DNA of 64,000 nt, taken from the NCBI GenBank assembly GCA_023412215.1, contig JAEYNX010000016.1, forward strand, positions 1-64,000. Reading direction: 5' to 3'. Position 1 is the stretch's first letter. The number at the start of each line of letters is the position of its first letter. The stretch is from Bacillota bacterium (GTDB lineage Bacteria > Bacillota > Clostridia > Oscillospirales > Ruminococcaceae). Positions 23,489 through 31,942 of the stretch are shown in pieces. The notes below the pieces were generated by a model. The model was not told the DNA's origin. It saw only the letters and a program-made list of their open reading frames with translations, and did not search any database. Position numbers and translations under genes: made by a program.

Positions 23489-24472
23489 ATGAACAACAAT
23501 ATTCTGCTGGATTGCCCGATTCCGCTTCGTGATTTTTTATTTTATATGGAGACTATTAAAGGCCGTTCACCGCGAACGGTGGAAGGCTATTATATCGATT
23601 TGCGGACATTTTTAAGATATATCAAGCGTGTGCGAAATTTGGTGCCCCCTACCCTAGCGTTTGAAGAGATTTCCATCGGTGACGTAGACATGTCACTGAT
23701 AGCCACCATTATGCTATCCGACGCCTACGAGTTTTTACATTTTACCGCAAATGAACGTTCTAACAGCGGTGTTACTCGTTCCAGAAAGGTATCCAGCCTA
23801 AGAGGCTTCTTTAACTATCTTACAGTAAAGGCACACCTTTTGGAACAAAACCCGGTGCGGGAGCTCGAGGTGCCAAGCTTTAAAAAGTCTATTCCAAAAT
23901 ATCTTACCCTGGAAAACAGCATTGAGCTGCTGGCAAGCGCGGAGGCCGAAACCGGCGAAAGCAGGCTTCGGGATTATTGCATCATTACCCTGCTGCTCAA
24001 CTGTGGTATGCGCCTTTCGGAGCTTGTTGGCATCAATCAGACAGATATACGCAATAATCAGCTGCGACTGCTCGGCAAGGGCAACAAGGAGCGCATTATC
24101 TATTTAAACGATGCTTGCTTATCGGCTATCGAGGCTTATAAGGCAGTTCGGCCAAAGGACACCAAGGAGAAAAATGCATTGTTTGTGTCGCGAAACGGAA
24201 CACGCATCAGCCGCAGGCGTGTTCAGCAGATTGTAGAAAATCAGCTTACCGCCATTGGGCTGGATCATAAGGGATTTTCCGTACATAAGCTGCGGCATAC
24301 CGCCGCCACGCTCATGTATCAATACGGGCACGTTGACATCCGAATGCTCAAAGAGATTTTAGGGCACGTAAACGTCGGTACGACGGAAATCTATACCCAT
24401 ATCTCGAGCGAACAGATGGAGGACGCCGCAAAAAGGTCTCCTCTGGCCAAGATCAAGCCCAGAAATAAATAG
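23489..24472 (+). CDS. xerC: Tyrosine recombinase, XerC-like
   Basis: A 327-residue Xer-like recombinase. N-terminal core-binding domain (about 1-115) with KGRSPRTVEGYYIDLRTFLR; catalytic domain with NCGMRLSEL (Arg), LLGKGNKERIIYL (intact Lys), HKLRHTAATLMY (His, Arg) and EILGHVNVGTTEIYTHI (His, Tyr). All six catalytic residues appear present, unlike the xerD homologue at 19452. ATG 23489 has GGAG 6 nt upstream; two in-frame upstream starts have no SD. No phage genes adjoin, so a housekeeping or partner role is more likely than a prophage integrase. Confidence 0.85.
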   Translation: MNNNILLDCPIPLRDFLFYMETIKGRSPRTVEGYYIDLRTFLRYIKRVRNLVPPTLAFEEISIGDVDMSLIATIMLSDAYEFLHFTANERSNSGVTRSRKVSSLRGFFNYLTVKAHLLEQNPVRELEVPSFKKSIPKYLTLENSIELLASAEAETGESRLRDYCIITLLLNCGMRLSELVGINQTDIRNNQLRLLGKGNKERIIYLNDACLSAIEAYKAVRPKDTKEKNALFVSRNGTRISRRRVQQIVENQLTAIGLDHKGFSVHKLRHTAATLMYQYGHVDIRMLKEILGHVNVGTTEIYTHISSEQMEDAAKRSPLAKIKPRNK

Positions 24473-24499
24473 CTGTTTATCTAATTATAACGAGCTTGC

Positions 24500-24527
24500 T
24501 TGACAATCCGTTAACGACAGGTATAAT
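24500..24527 (+). promoter_or_regulatory. Promoter of the ArsR-type gene
   Basis: TTGACA (24500-24505), 16 nt, TATAAT (24522-24527). The start codon is 47 nt downstream of the -10 box. ATTGTAATCAAT lies just after and could be an operator. Confidence 0.75.
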
Positions 24528-24574
24528 ATAGATTGTAATCAATACCGACTATCTTCTGCAAAGGATGACAAACT

Positions 24575-24853
24575 ATGCCTTATAAAGTGCTGGGTGCGAC
24601 ATTAAAAGCGCTATCAGACCCTAATCGCTTAAAGATTGTAGACATCCTCTCCTACGGTGAAAAATGCGCCAACGATATTTTAAAAGACCTTGACATCACC
24701 CAGCCTACCCTTTCCCATCATATGAAGGTACTGCAAGACCTAAACCTCGTGGTGTGCCGCAAAGCAGGCCTATGGCGTTATTATTCCTTAAACCATGACG
24801 AGTGGGTCCGGGTACATGAAGTGCTCAGCTACATCTATAACGAAAAGATTTAA
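24575..24853 (+). CDS. ArsR-type winged-helix transcription regulator
   Basis: A 92-residue regulator with the ArsR fold: LKALSDPNRLKIVDIL, then KCANDILKDLDITQPTLSHHMKVLQDLNLV (recognition helix TQPTLSHHM) and the wing RKAGLWRYYSLN. The usual metal site ELCVCDL is reduced to one Cys (KCANDI), so classic arsenic/cadmium sensing through a Cys pair is doubtful. It has its own promoter and terminator and no transporter gene beside it, so its target is not evident. Confidence 0.88.
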   Translation: MPYKVLGATLKALSDPNRLKIVDILSYGEKCANDILKDLDITQPTLSHHMKVLQDLNLVVCRKAGLWRYYSLNHDEWVRVHEVLSYIYNEKI

Positions 24854-24858
24854 ATAGT

Positions 24859-24891
24859 AACGGGTAAAGTGTTCATTCCTTTACCCGTTTA
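24859..24891 (+). terminator. Terminator after the ArsR gene
   Basis: Stem AACGGGTAAAG / CTTTACCCGTT with a short loop, followed by TAT and T-rich DNA. Confidence 0.75.
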
Positions 24892-24934
24892 TCTTATATT
24901 CATTTATTCATTCGTTATTACATACATAATTACA

Positions 24935-24972
24935 TAAAACGACCCCAAAAGCTTTCGCCTTTGGGGTCGTTT
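24935..24972 (-). terminator. Terminator of tRNA-Val
   Basis: Stem of about 13 bp (AAACGACCCCAAA / TTTGGGGTCGTTT) directly after the 3' end of the minus-strand tRNA, ending in TTTT on that strand. It can also stop plus-strand transcripts. Confidence 0.8.
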
Positions 24973-25048
24973 TGGTGGGAGCAATAGGGATCGAACCTAT
25001 GACCCTCTGCTTGTAAGGCAGATGCTCTCCCAGCTGAGCTATGCTCCC
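24973..25048 (-). tRNA. tRNA-Val (UAC)
   Basis: Minus strand, 76 nt with encoded CCA. Acceptor GGGAGCA / TGCTCCC pairs; the anticodon stem TCTGC/GCAGA encloses loop CTTACAA with anticodon TAC. It marks the point where the window switches from mainly plus- to entirely minus-strand genes. Confidence 0.95.
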
Positions 25049-25101
25049 AAACCTATAAACCTATCGATTACCTGTCGTCAACAAATCAGACAACGTAATA
25101 T

Positions 25102-25130
25102 ATTATATAAGTTTATAAGCACCTTGTCAA
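25102..25130 (-). promoter_or_regulatory. Promoter of tRNA-Val
   Basis: On the minus strand TTGACA (plus 25125-25130) and TATAAT (plus 25102-25107) with 17-nt spacing, a consensus promoter, about 54 nt before the tRNA. Confidence 0.85.
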
Positions 25131-25137
25131 TATATTT

Positions 25138-26013
25138 TTATGCCCTTTTTAGAATATTTTTTAGCTCCTGCTCGCTGAATTCATAGCGCTTATTGCAGAA
25201 ATGGCATACCACCTCAGCGCGCTTATCCTGTTCAATGATATCTGTCAACTCTTCCCGGCCGATTGCCGCGAGTGCTTTTTCGTACTTATCCTTACTGCAC
25301 CGGCAGGTATAATCAGTTGTAAACTCATCGAGAATCTGGGGCTTAAAACCATCGAGTACGCGTAAGCAGATATCTTCGGGGGTTACCCCGCCTGCCATAA
25401 GGCTTGTAATGGAATCCATGCCCTCAATGTTGTGTTCAAGCTTTGTAATAGAGTCTTCCTCCGCGCCCGGTAATAGCTGCACAATAAAGCCGCCTGCAAC
25501 CTTAACGGTTAAATCGGGGTTAACGAGCACCCCAAGAGCGCACACGGTGGGTATCTGCTCGCTAACGGCAAAATAGCTGGTAATGTCCTCGGCAATCTCA
25601 CCCGATACAATGGGCACCTGCCCCACGTAGGGCTCTCTCAGACCGATATCCTTAATAACATACAATGTGCCGTTGCTTCCGACCGCACCGGCAACATCCA
25701 GCTTGCCCCTTTGGTTCAGCGGGATCTCCACCACCGGGTTGCCAACATAACCGCGCACATTGCCCCTACTGTCGGAAACGGCGATCACCGAGCCTGCAGG
25801 GCCGTCACCCGCCATGCGCAGGGTGAGTGAATCCTGCTCGCCTTTCAGCATTGCCCCCATCATAGAGGCTGCCGTCAGCAGCCTGCCCAGTGCGGCGGTC
25901 ACCACGGCGGAGGTCTGGTGAATCTGCTCTGCCTTGCACGCAATATCGGTGGAATCTATCGCACATGCCATTACGCTTCCATCCTCGGCAATGGCTCTGA
26001 TAATCTTGCTCAT
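25138..26013 (-). CDS. hslO: Hsp33 redox-regulated chaperone
   Basis: A 291-residue holdase chaperone activated by oxidation. The N-terminal domain fits Hsp33 (IRAIAEDGSVMA, TSAVVTAALGRLLTAASMMG). The C-terminal redox switch has CxC at Cys 236/238 and CxxC at Cys 269/272 (CHFC), the four zinc ligands that form disulfides under oxidative stress. The last gene of a minus-strand run with the methyltransferase and trpR-like genes; only 18 nt separate it from the methyltransferase gene. GGAG is 11 nt before the ATG. Confidence 0.95.
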   Translation of the reverse strand: MSKIIRAIAEDGSVMACAIDSTDIACKAEQIHQTSAVVTAALGRLLTAASMMGAMLKGEQDSLTLRMAGDGPAGSVIAVSDSRGNVRGYVGNPVVEIPLNQRGKLDVAGAVGSNGTLYVIKDIGLREPYVGQVPIVSGEIAEDITSYFAVSEQIPTVCALGVLVNPDLTVKVAGGFIVQLLPGAEEDSITKLEHNIEGMDSITSLMAGGVTPEDICLRVLDGFKPQILDEFTTDYTCRCSKDKYEKALAAIGREELTDIIEQDKRAEVVCHFCNKRYEFSEQELKNILKRA

Positions 26014-26031
26014 TTATTATACTTCTCCATC

Positions 26032-26781
26032 TTAAAGCATCTTTTTGGTAATATATACGGCGCGCTGCGTGTCATTCTTTACGGGCTCAAGGGTATCCCC
26101 CTCAAAACACGCGACAATGCGCAGACCTGCGGCTTTGAGCATATCCGACAGCTCTTCACGGGTATAGGCGCGTTCTTCAAACGCTTCCTCATACCGGCTA
26201 TACAGGCCGCTCTCTGCATCGTATTCAAAAAAGTCCAAATCAATATGTGTAGTAGCCGTTTCAGCCTGATAGGTATTCTGCCACACGCAATAGATGCTGT
26301 CATAATCATATACAAACGTATTGTTTGCAAGTACGTTTTCGTGCTTATAGCGGGTATTGGCGTCAAAGATAAACACCCCGTCGGGGTCTAAAAACAGCGA
26401 CACGCGCACAAGGCCCTTTTGCAGTACATTCTTGGCGGTAATGTGGTTGACGCTGTCCAGCGCACAGACACAGGCGTCAATGGTACCGTAAAGATCTAAG
26501 CCCTGCATGGTCTGCCGGATATATTGAACCCCCATCTCCTCGTGGGTATTCTCCATCGCCCGGCCTAACATCTCGTAAGAGCTGTCGATGCCGATAACGT
26601 CGTAACCGAGACGCGCAAACTCCCGCGAGAGGCTGCCCGTACCGCAGGCAAGGTCCAGCAGCAAGCTGCCGCCGTTGCCGTATTGCTTTATAAGCGAATG
26701 AAAATAACCGGCCCGCGCGGGGTAGCTGATATCCTGCGTAAGGGTGTCGTAGTATTTGGCGAATACGTTATAACCGCTCAT
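26032..26781 (-). CDS. Class I SAM-dependent methyltransferase
   Basis: A 249-residue methyltransferase with motif I LLDLACGTGSLSREFA (about 39-54), motif II VIGIDSSYEML and motif IV CALDSVNHI. The substrate cannot be told. The start ATG overlaps the stop of the upstream trpR-like gene by 4 nt (ATGA), so the two are translationally coupled. Confidence 0.88.
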   Translation of the reverse strand: MSGYNVFAKYYDTLTQDISYPARAGYFHSLIKQYGNGGSLLLDLACGTGSLSREFARLGYDVIGIDSSYEMLGRAMENTHEEMGVQYIRQTMQGLDLYGTIDACVCALDSVNHITAKNVLQKGLVRVSLFLDPDGVFIFDANTRYKHENVLANNTFVYDYDSIYCVWQNTYQAETATTHIDLDFFEYDAESGLYSRYEEAFEERAYTREELSDMLKAAGLRIVACFEGDTLEPVKNDTQRAVYITKKML

Positions 26782-27074
26782 TTTTCGGCTTCACTGAGCC
26801 TTTTAAAGATGATGCTGTACCCATCGCAGCCGTAGTTGAGCGAACGGTTTACACGGCTGATGGTAGCGGTGCTGGCGCCGGTTTCACTGACGATGTCGCT
26901 GTATACATGATGCTCGCTGAGCATCTTGGCAACCTGAAGGCGCTGCGACAATGCCTTGAGCTCGGGAACGGTGCACAAGTCTTCAAAAAAATTATAGCTC
27001 TCTTCCAGCGTTTCCAGCGCTAAAATCGCTTTAAACAGGTATTCAATATTAGGGTCCTTCAACTTGCTGTTCAT
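26778..27074 (-). CDS. YerC/YecD-type TrpR-like regulator
   Basis: A 98-residue all-helical protein of the TrpR/YerC-YecD family: LCTVPELKALSQRLQVAKML followed by the helix-turn-helix HVYSDIVSETGASTATISRVNRSL with the recognition helix ASTATISRV. The DNA target is unknown. ATG 27074 has AGGAG 8 nt upstream; a GTG 9 nt further up would overlap the SD. Overlaps the next gene by 4 nt. Confidence 0.88.
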   Translation of the reverse strand: MNSKLKDPNIEYLFKAILALETLEESYNFFEDLCTVPELKALSQRLQVAKMLSEHHVYSDIVSETGASTATISRVNRSLNYGCDGYSIIFKRLSEAEK

Positions 27075-27156
27075 GATCCGCACTCCTTATTTTTATGTTT
27101 CCTTAAGGTTAATTTTAACACACTGAATTGTGAAAGTAAATGGCACAATCCGTGAA

Positions 27157-28452
27157 TTATACATCCCCGTTCATTAAGTCGTCAAGCGACTGCCTTTGCA
27201 CTACAATTCGGGGTTTGCCGTTTGATACCATGATAACCGCGGGCTTGGGCAGGCGGTTGTAGTTGGAGGCCATGGAATAGTTATATGCCCCTGTGCAGAG
27301 CACCGCCAAGAGTTCGCCCGAATGCATATCAGGCAGCAGCAGATGCTCGCCGATGATATCCCCGCTTTCGCAGCAGCGCCCCGCGACAGTTACAGTGCTG
27401 TGAGGCTCCTCACCCATACGACCCGCCGCAACTGCGGTATAGCGTGACTGATAGAGTGCGTAGCGTGGGTTATCGGCCATGCCGCCGTCCACCGACACAT
27501 AGGTAAGCGCATTCGAAACCCGCTTGACAGCACCCACTGTATACAGCGTAAGCCCTGCCGGGCCCACGACGGCCCTGCCCGGCTCTATGAATACGCGCGG
27601 CGTCTGTATACCGTTTCGCGCACAGGCAGTTGACAATGCATCCGCCGTTTGCCGGATGCATTCGGACGAACAGTCCGGCGCATCCTCCTCGGTATAGCGA
27701 ATGGCAAAGCCGCCTCCCAGATTAAGCTCGCTCAGCTCAAGGCCGGTCTCTTGTTTTATTCTGCCCATAAAACCTGCCATAACCTCTGCAGCCCGCGCAA
27801 AAGGCTCCGGTTCTGCAATCTGCGAGCCGATATGGCAATGCAGGCCTATTAACTGAATACTTGAGCTGGAAAGCGCTGTTTTCACTGCCTGCGGCGCCTC
27901 GTCATGCTCAAGACTAAACCCGAATTTTGATACCGCGTTGCCTGTTATTACCGCATGATGGGTGTGTACATCCACCCCGGGCTTGATTCTAAGCAAAACA
28001 TCAACCGTCTTTTGGGCCTCGGCCGCAAGACGGTTGATGGTAAGCAGTTCGGTGATATGATCTGCAACAATCCTTCCCACGCCGTTCTCAATGGCCATAG
28101 AAAGCTCTTGTGCGCTCTTATTGCTGCCATGCAGAATAATCCGGCCTGCGGGAAAGCCCGCCGCCAGCGCTGTGTACAGCTCGCCTGCGGAGACGACATC
28201 AAGGTAAAGCCCTTCACGGTCGGCAATCCGGCAGATTTCCTTACAGCAGAACGCCTTACAGGCGTAAGCCACACCGCTCTCGGCATAGCACGTCTGCATG
28301 GCAAGCCTAAAGCGGCGGCAGTTCTCGATAATCAAGTCCTCGTCCATCACATACAGCGGGGTGCCATACTGCGCGGCGAGCGCGGCGGTATCTGCCCCGC
28401 CGATGGTGAGGTGACCTATACTATTGACCGAAAGACTTCCCGAATTAAACAT
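27157..28452 (-). CDS. lysA: Diaminopimelate decarboxylase
   Basis: A 431-residue PLP enzyme for the last step of lysine synthesis. Visible: N-terminal YGTPLYVMDED, PLP-binding Lys in AYACKAFCC (about residue 54), HGSNKS, GLHCHIGSQI, GGGFAIRY, EPGRAVVGPAG, and CESGDIIGEH with the active-site Cys from the partner subunit. It is apart from the riboswitch-controlled asd operon and no L box is seen here. ATG 28452 has GGAG 6 nt upstream; the frame is open further but without an SD. Confidence 0.95.
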   Translation of the reverse strand: MFNSGSLSVNSIGHLTIGGADTAALAAQYGTPLYVMDEDLIIENCRRFRLAMQTCYAESGVAYACKAFCCKEICRIADREGLYLDVVSAGELYTALAAGFPAGRIILHGSNKSAQELSMAIENGVGRIVADHITELLTINRLAAEAQKTVDVLLRIKPGVDVHTHHAVITGNAVSKFGFSLEHDEAPQAVKTALSSSSIQLIGLHCHIGSQIAEPEPFARAAEVMAGFMGRIKQETGLELSELNLGGGFAIRYTEEDAPDCSSECIRQTADALSTACARNGIQTPRVFIEPGRAVVGPAGLTLYTVGAVKRVSNALTYVSVDGGMADNPRYALYQSRYTAVAAGRMGEEPHSTVTVAGRCCESGDIIGEHLLLPDMHSGELLAVLCTGAYNYSMASNYNRLPKPAVIMVSNGKPRIVVQRQSLDDLMNGDV

Positions 28453-28501
28453 ATCCTGCTCCTTAAAAAACTGCTTTAAAAGCAACTTGATATATTCAAT
28501 T

Positions 28502-29101
28502 CTATTCTGCGGTCTGTTCGGTTGTTACTTCTTCTATAATGCCGCGGAGTTCCTCCGCTCCTTCACCTGTCACCGAGGAAAACGGCAGCATGGTGATCTG
28601 GTCTGCATAGGGGATCTCCTGCGCAAGACCCTTCATACGCTCGCTGCATTCATTTTTAGACAGTTTATCGCACTTGGTGAGCACGAGGATAAACGGCAAC
28701 TCGTTTTCTACCAGTGTCTCGATCATGTTAAGGTCGTCCTTGGTGGGCGGATGGCGCATATCAATCAGCTGAACCACCAGCGCGAGGTTGCGCCCCTGCT
28801 CAAAATAGCCGCCGATAAGCTCACTCCAGCGCCGTTTTTCTTCTTTCGCCACCTTGGCGTAGCCGTAGCCGGGCAGGTCCACGAGCCGAAGAGTATCGGA
28901 AATTCGGTAAAAGTTAATGGTTGCCGTTTTTCCCGGCACCGAGCTTACCCTCGCGAGCGCCTTTCGGTTTAAAAGCTTGTTGATCAACGACGACTTTCCC
29001 ACATTCGAACGCCCGGAGATTGCAATCTCAAACTGTGCGCTCTCGGGAAGCTGCGAATAAAGACCAAAAGAAGCCTCAAATACTGTGTTGTTAAAATTCA
29101 T
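28502..29101 (-). CDS. ysxC: Ribosome biogenesis GTPase YsxC/EngB
   Basis: A 199-residue essential GTPase for 50S assembly. G1 GRSNVGKSSLIN (about 30-41), G2/G3 region PGKTATINFY and DLPGYGYAKV, G4 LTKCDKL and G5 FSSVTGEG. The downstream partner of lon, separated by a short inverted-repeat element. The order lon-ysxC is typical in Firmicutes. Confidence 0.95.
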   Translation of the reverse strand: MNFNNTVFEASFGLYSQLPESAQFEIAISGRSNVGKSSLINKLLNRKALARVSSVPGKTATINFYRISDTLRLVDLPGYGYAKVAKEEKRRWSELIGGYFEQGRNLALVVQLIDMRHPPTKDDLNMIETLVENELPFILVLTKCDKLSKNECSERMKGLAQEIPYADQITMLPFSSVTGEGAEELRGIIEEVTTEQTAE

Positions 29102-29116
29102 CTGCTGCCCCTTTGT

Positions 29117-29149
29117 AATACTAATTCTTCATAAAACGGAATTAGTATA
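29117..29149. repeat. MITE-like inverted-repeat element R3 (minimal)
   Basis: AATACTAATTC and GAATTAGTATA as terminal inverted repeats around 11 nt. It is a minimal member of a family seen also at 31628, 44984 and 58838. Sits between lon and ysxC. Confidence 0.65.
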
Positions 29150-29153
29150 AACA

Positions 29154-31589
29154 TTATTGCGGTATTACCGTGGAGTCTAAGGTAGGCTTTTTGTTTAAGT
29201 CCACACCGCTATGTAACAGGGTCTCTTTGAGTTTCTGTTCCGGCTCTGTGGCAAAGAGCAATGCGGTTTTTAAAACCGTATCTACATCGTCGGCAAAGAC
29301 GAAATTCAGGTTTTTCTTAACGGTTGCGTCAATTTCTTCGAGGTCCGGCCTGTTTTCATCCGGTACAATCACGGTCTTGATACCGGCGCGGTACGCCGCC
29401 ATGGTTTTCTCCTTGAGCCCGCCTATCGGCAGCACCCTTCCGCGCAGGGTAATCTCGCCCGTCATGGCCACCTCGCGCCGCACAGGGATGCCGGTAAGCG
29501 CCGAAACCAAGGCTGTAGCCATGGTAACGCCGGCCGAGGGGCCGTCCTTCGGCACCGCTCCCTCCGGCGCATGGATGTGGATGTCACAGTCCTTATAAAA
29601 ATCGCCGTCTATCTTCAGCTGTTCGGCTTTACTGCGGATATAGCTGATGGCAATGCTCGCCGACTCCTTCATCACGTCGCCCAGCGAACCGGTAAGCTGT
29701 ATCTTGCCGGTGCCCTTTACCACGTTGACCTCGATCATCATGATCTCGCCGCCCACACTCGTCCAAGCAAGGCCGGTTACCACGCCCACCTCATTCTTTT
29801 TAAGCATACTGTCGGGGCGGAACTTGTGCGGGCCGAGGTAGTCGGGCAGATTTGCGTCGGTAAAAACGATCTTGCTTTCGTTGTTTTCTACAATCTTCTT
29901 GGCGGCCTTGCGGCAGAGCGACGCAATGGCGCGCTCCAGCTTTCTGACGCCCGCCTCACGGGTGTAGTAGTCGGTCAGCGCATAGATGGCAGAGTCCGAC
30001 ATCTTTACCTGTTTGGATGTAAGGCCATTTCGCTTTACCTGCTTTACAACCAGATGGTTTTTCGCGATATGGAATTTCTCCTCGCGCGTATAGCTTGAAA
30101 GCTCGATGATCTCCATACGGTCAAGCAGCGGCTCGGGGATATCCCCCATATTGTTGGCGGTGGTGATAAACAGGATATCGCTGATGTCAAACTCAAGCTC
30201 TATGTAATGGTCTCTGAAATTCTTGTTCTGTTCAGCGTCCAGCACCTCAAGCAGCGCGGAAGCCGGGTCGCCTCTGAAATCGTGCCCGAGCTTATCGACC
30301 TCGTCGAGCAAAATCATGGCGTTTTTGCTGCCTGCTTTAATGACGGCGTCGATGATTCGGCCGGGCATGGCGCCCACATAGGTTTTGCGGTGCCCGCGAA
30401 TATCGGATTCGTCGCGCACGCCGCCCAGCGAGATTCTGGCATATTTACGGCCCATGGCCGTGGCTACGGAGCGCGCGATAGAGGTTTTGCCCACACCGGG
30501 CGGGCCCACAAGGCAGATGATCTGCCCCTTGATGTCGGGAGCCAGCTTGCGTACCGCAAGTATTTCAAGAATGCGTTCCTTTACGCGAGTAAGGCCGTAA
30601 TGGTCTTTATCGAGTATCTTCTGCGCCTTCTCGATATCGATCTTATCCTTGGTCACCTTGTTCCAAGGCAGCTCCAAGCAGGTATCGAGATAGGTACGTA
30701 TCACCGTTGCTTCCTGTGAGTTAAAGGGCATTTTAAATAGGCGCTCGGCCTCTTTCATAAGCTTATCGGCCGATGCCTTGGGCAGGTGCAGCTTTTCGAT
30801 GCGGTCGAAATATTCCATCGCCTCGTCCTGCATATTGTCGCCTTCGCCAAGCTCGCCCGCGATCACCTTCATCTGCTCGCGCAGGAAGTACTCGCGCTGG
30901 TTTTTATCCACCTGCTGCTTGATCTTGTCGTAAAGGTCTTTTTCGATGGAAAGGACGCTGTTTTCGTTTTCCAATATCTTTACGAGCAGTTCAAGGCGCT
31001 TGATGGGGTTGTTCTCATCCAAGATGCTCTGCTTATCCTGTGTTTTGAGCATTAGGTTGCCCGCGATGTACTCGCAGAGATACACCGGGTCGTCGCTTGC
31101 CATCACATTGAGCATGTAGTCCTTGGGCATTTGCGGGGTAAGGTACGAATACTCCTCAAACAGGTCCTTAACCGTGCGCACCAACGCCTCCGCGGTATCC
31201 TTCTGTGCTTTGGTGTGAATGGCCTTTAAGGGCAGCTCTTCCACAGAAGCCGACATATACGGGTTTTCCTGCAAAATGTCAACGAGACGCGCGCGATAAA
31301 GCCCTTCAACCAGCACGCGAAGGCTGTCTCCGGGCATCTTTAATATCTGGCGAACCTCGGCTACTACGCCGATGTTATATAAATCGTAGTCCTTGGGCTC
31401 ATCCTCGCGGATGTCCTTCTGGGCCACCAAAAAGATAAGCTGATTGGTTCCCATCGCTTCATTAAGTGCAAGCACCGACTTTTTTCTGCCGACATCAAAA
31501 TGCAGAACCATATTCGGGTACACGACCAGACCTCTTAATGCCAACATGGGGAGCCTCGCGGTCCTAATTTGTACGGTCTGTTCCTCCAT
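29154..31589 (-). CDS. lon: ATP-dependent protease Lon
   Basis: An 811-residue Lon: N-terminal substrate-binding domain (about 1-205; LPMLALRGLVVYPNMVLHFDVGR), coiled linker, AAA+ module with Walker A GPPGVGKTSIARS (about 360) and Walker B AMILLDEVDKL, and protease domain with catalytic Ser in KDGPSAGVTMA and Lys in GGLKEKTMAA. It degrades misfolded and regulatory proteins. ATG 31589 has GGAGGGA 6 nt upstream; the 15-nt longer start would overlap the SD. A repeat element lies directly upstream and another directly downstream. Confidence 0.97.
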   Translation of the reverse strand: MEEQTVQIRTARLPMLALRGLVVYPNMVLHFDVGRKKSVLALNEAMGTNQLIFLVAQKDIREDEPKDYDLYNIGVVAEVRQILKMPGDSLRVLVEGLYRARLVDILQENPYMSASVEELPLKAIHTKAQKDTAEALVRTVKDLFEEYSYLTPQMPKDYMLNVMASDDPVYLCEYIAGNLMLKTQDKQSILDENNPIKRLELLVKILENENSVLSIEKDLYDKIKQQVDKNQREYFLREQMKVIAGELGEGDNMQDEAMEYFDRIEKLHLPKASADKLMKEAERLFKMPFNSQEATVIRTYLDTCLELPWNKVTKDKIDIEKAQKILDKDHYGLTRVKERILEILAVRKLAPDIKGQIICLVGPPGVGKTSIARSVATAMGRKYARISLGGVRDESDIRGHRKTYVGAMPGRIIDAVIKAGSKNAMILLDEVDKLGHDFRGDPASALLEVLDAEQNKNFRDHYIELEFDISDILFITTANNMGDIPEPLLDRMEIIELSSYTREEKFHIAKNHLVVKQVKRNGLTSKQVKMSDSAIYALTDYYTREAGVRKLERAIASLCRKAAKKIVENNESKIVFTDANLPDYLGPHKFRPDSMLKKNEVGVVTGLAWTSVGGEIMMIEVNVVKGTGKIQLTGSLGDVMKESASIAISYIRSKAEQLKIDGDFYKDCDIHIHAPEGAVPKDGPSAGVTMATALVSALTGIPVRREVAMTGEITLRGRVLPIGGLKEKTMAAYRAGIKTVIVPDENRPDLEEIDATVKKNLNFVFADDVDTVLKTALLFATEPEQKLKETLLHSGVDLNKKPTLDSTVIPQ

Positions 31590-31627
31590 AAAGGTTCCCT
31601 CCAAAACTCGGGCTGCCCCGAGGTTTT

Positions 31628-31767
31628 TATACTAAATTTCATTTGAAATGGGGATAAAACCCCCATTCCAGGCTTTTAGCCGCCTATTTACCGTCCAATA
31701 CTCATTTAGCAAAACGCTTTGCGTTGCTGCTCCCCCGCCAAAGACGGGGAGTATGAGCATTAGTATT
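31628..31767. repeat. MITE-like inverted-repeat element R1
   Basis: A 140-nt element bounded by TATACTAAATTTC and ATTAGTATT. Its inner blocks (GGGGATAAAACCCCC, ACCGTCCAATACTCATT, AACGCTTTGCGTTG) are shared, in reverse complement, with R2 at 58838. It contains several nested hairpins and no ORF, and lies about 40 nt upstream of lon, between clpX and lon. The remaining DNA to 31905 is AT-rich with nothing recognisable. Confidence 0.75.
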
Positions 31768-31900
31768 AAAAACAATTCTTAGTTCATTATATATAAAAAA
31801 GCGCTCTAATTCAACAATATAAAAGCAACAAATACTATTAATAATATTAGCACATTTCGGTTTAGGGCCAAGATAATCTTTGGCTGGAAAGCTGCTTGTA

Positions 31901-31936
31901 AAAAGTAAAGTCAACACCAAAACAGTGTCGACTTTA
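31901..31936 (-). terminator. Terminator of clpX
   Basis: Minus-strand stem TAAAGTCGACAC / GTGTTGACTTTA with one mismatch and a 7-nt loop, followed by CTTTTT. It starts 7 nt after the clpX stop. Confidence 0.8.
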
Positions 31937-31942
31937 CAAATA

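Noticed and set aside
23489..24472. Prophage or genomic-island integrase
   Set aside because: The protein has Xer length and motifs, and no tRNA attachment site, phage gene, relaxase or direct repeat pair is near it. The closest tRNA (Val) is intact with no duplicated 3' end.
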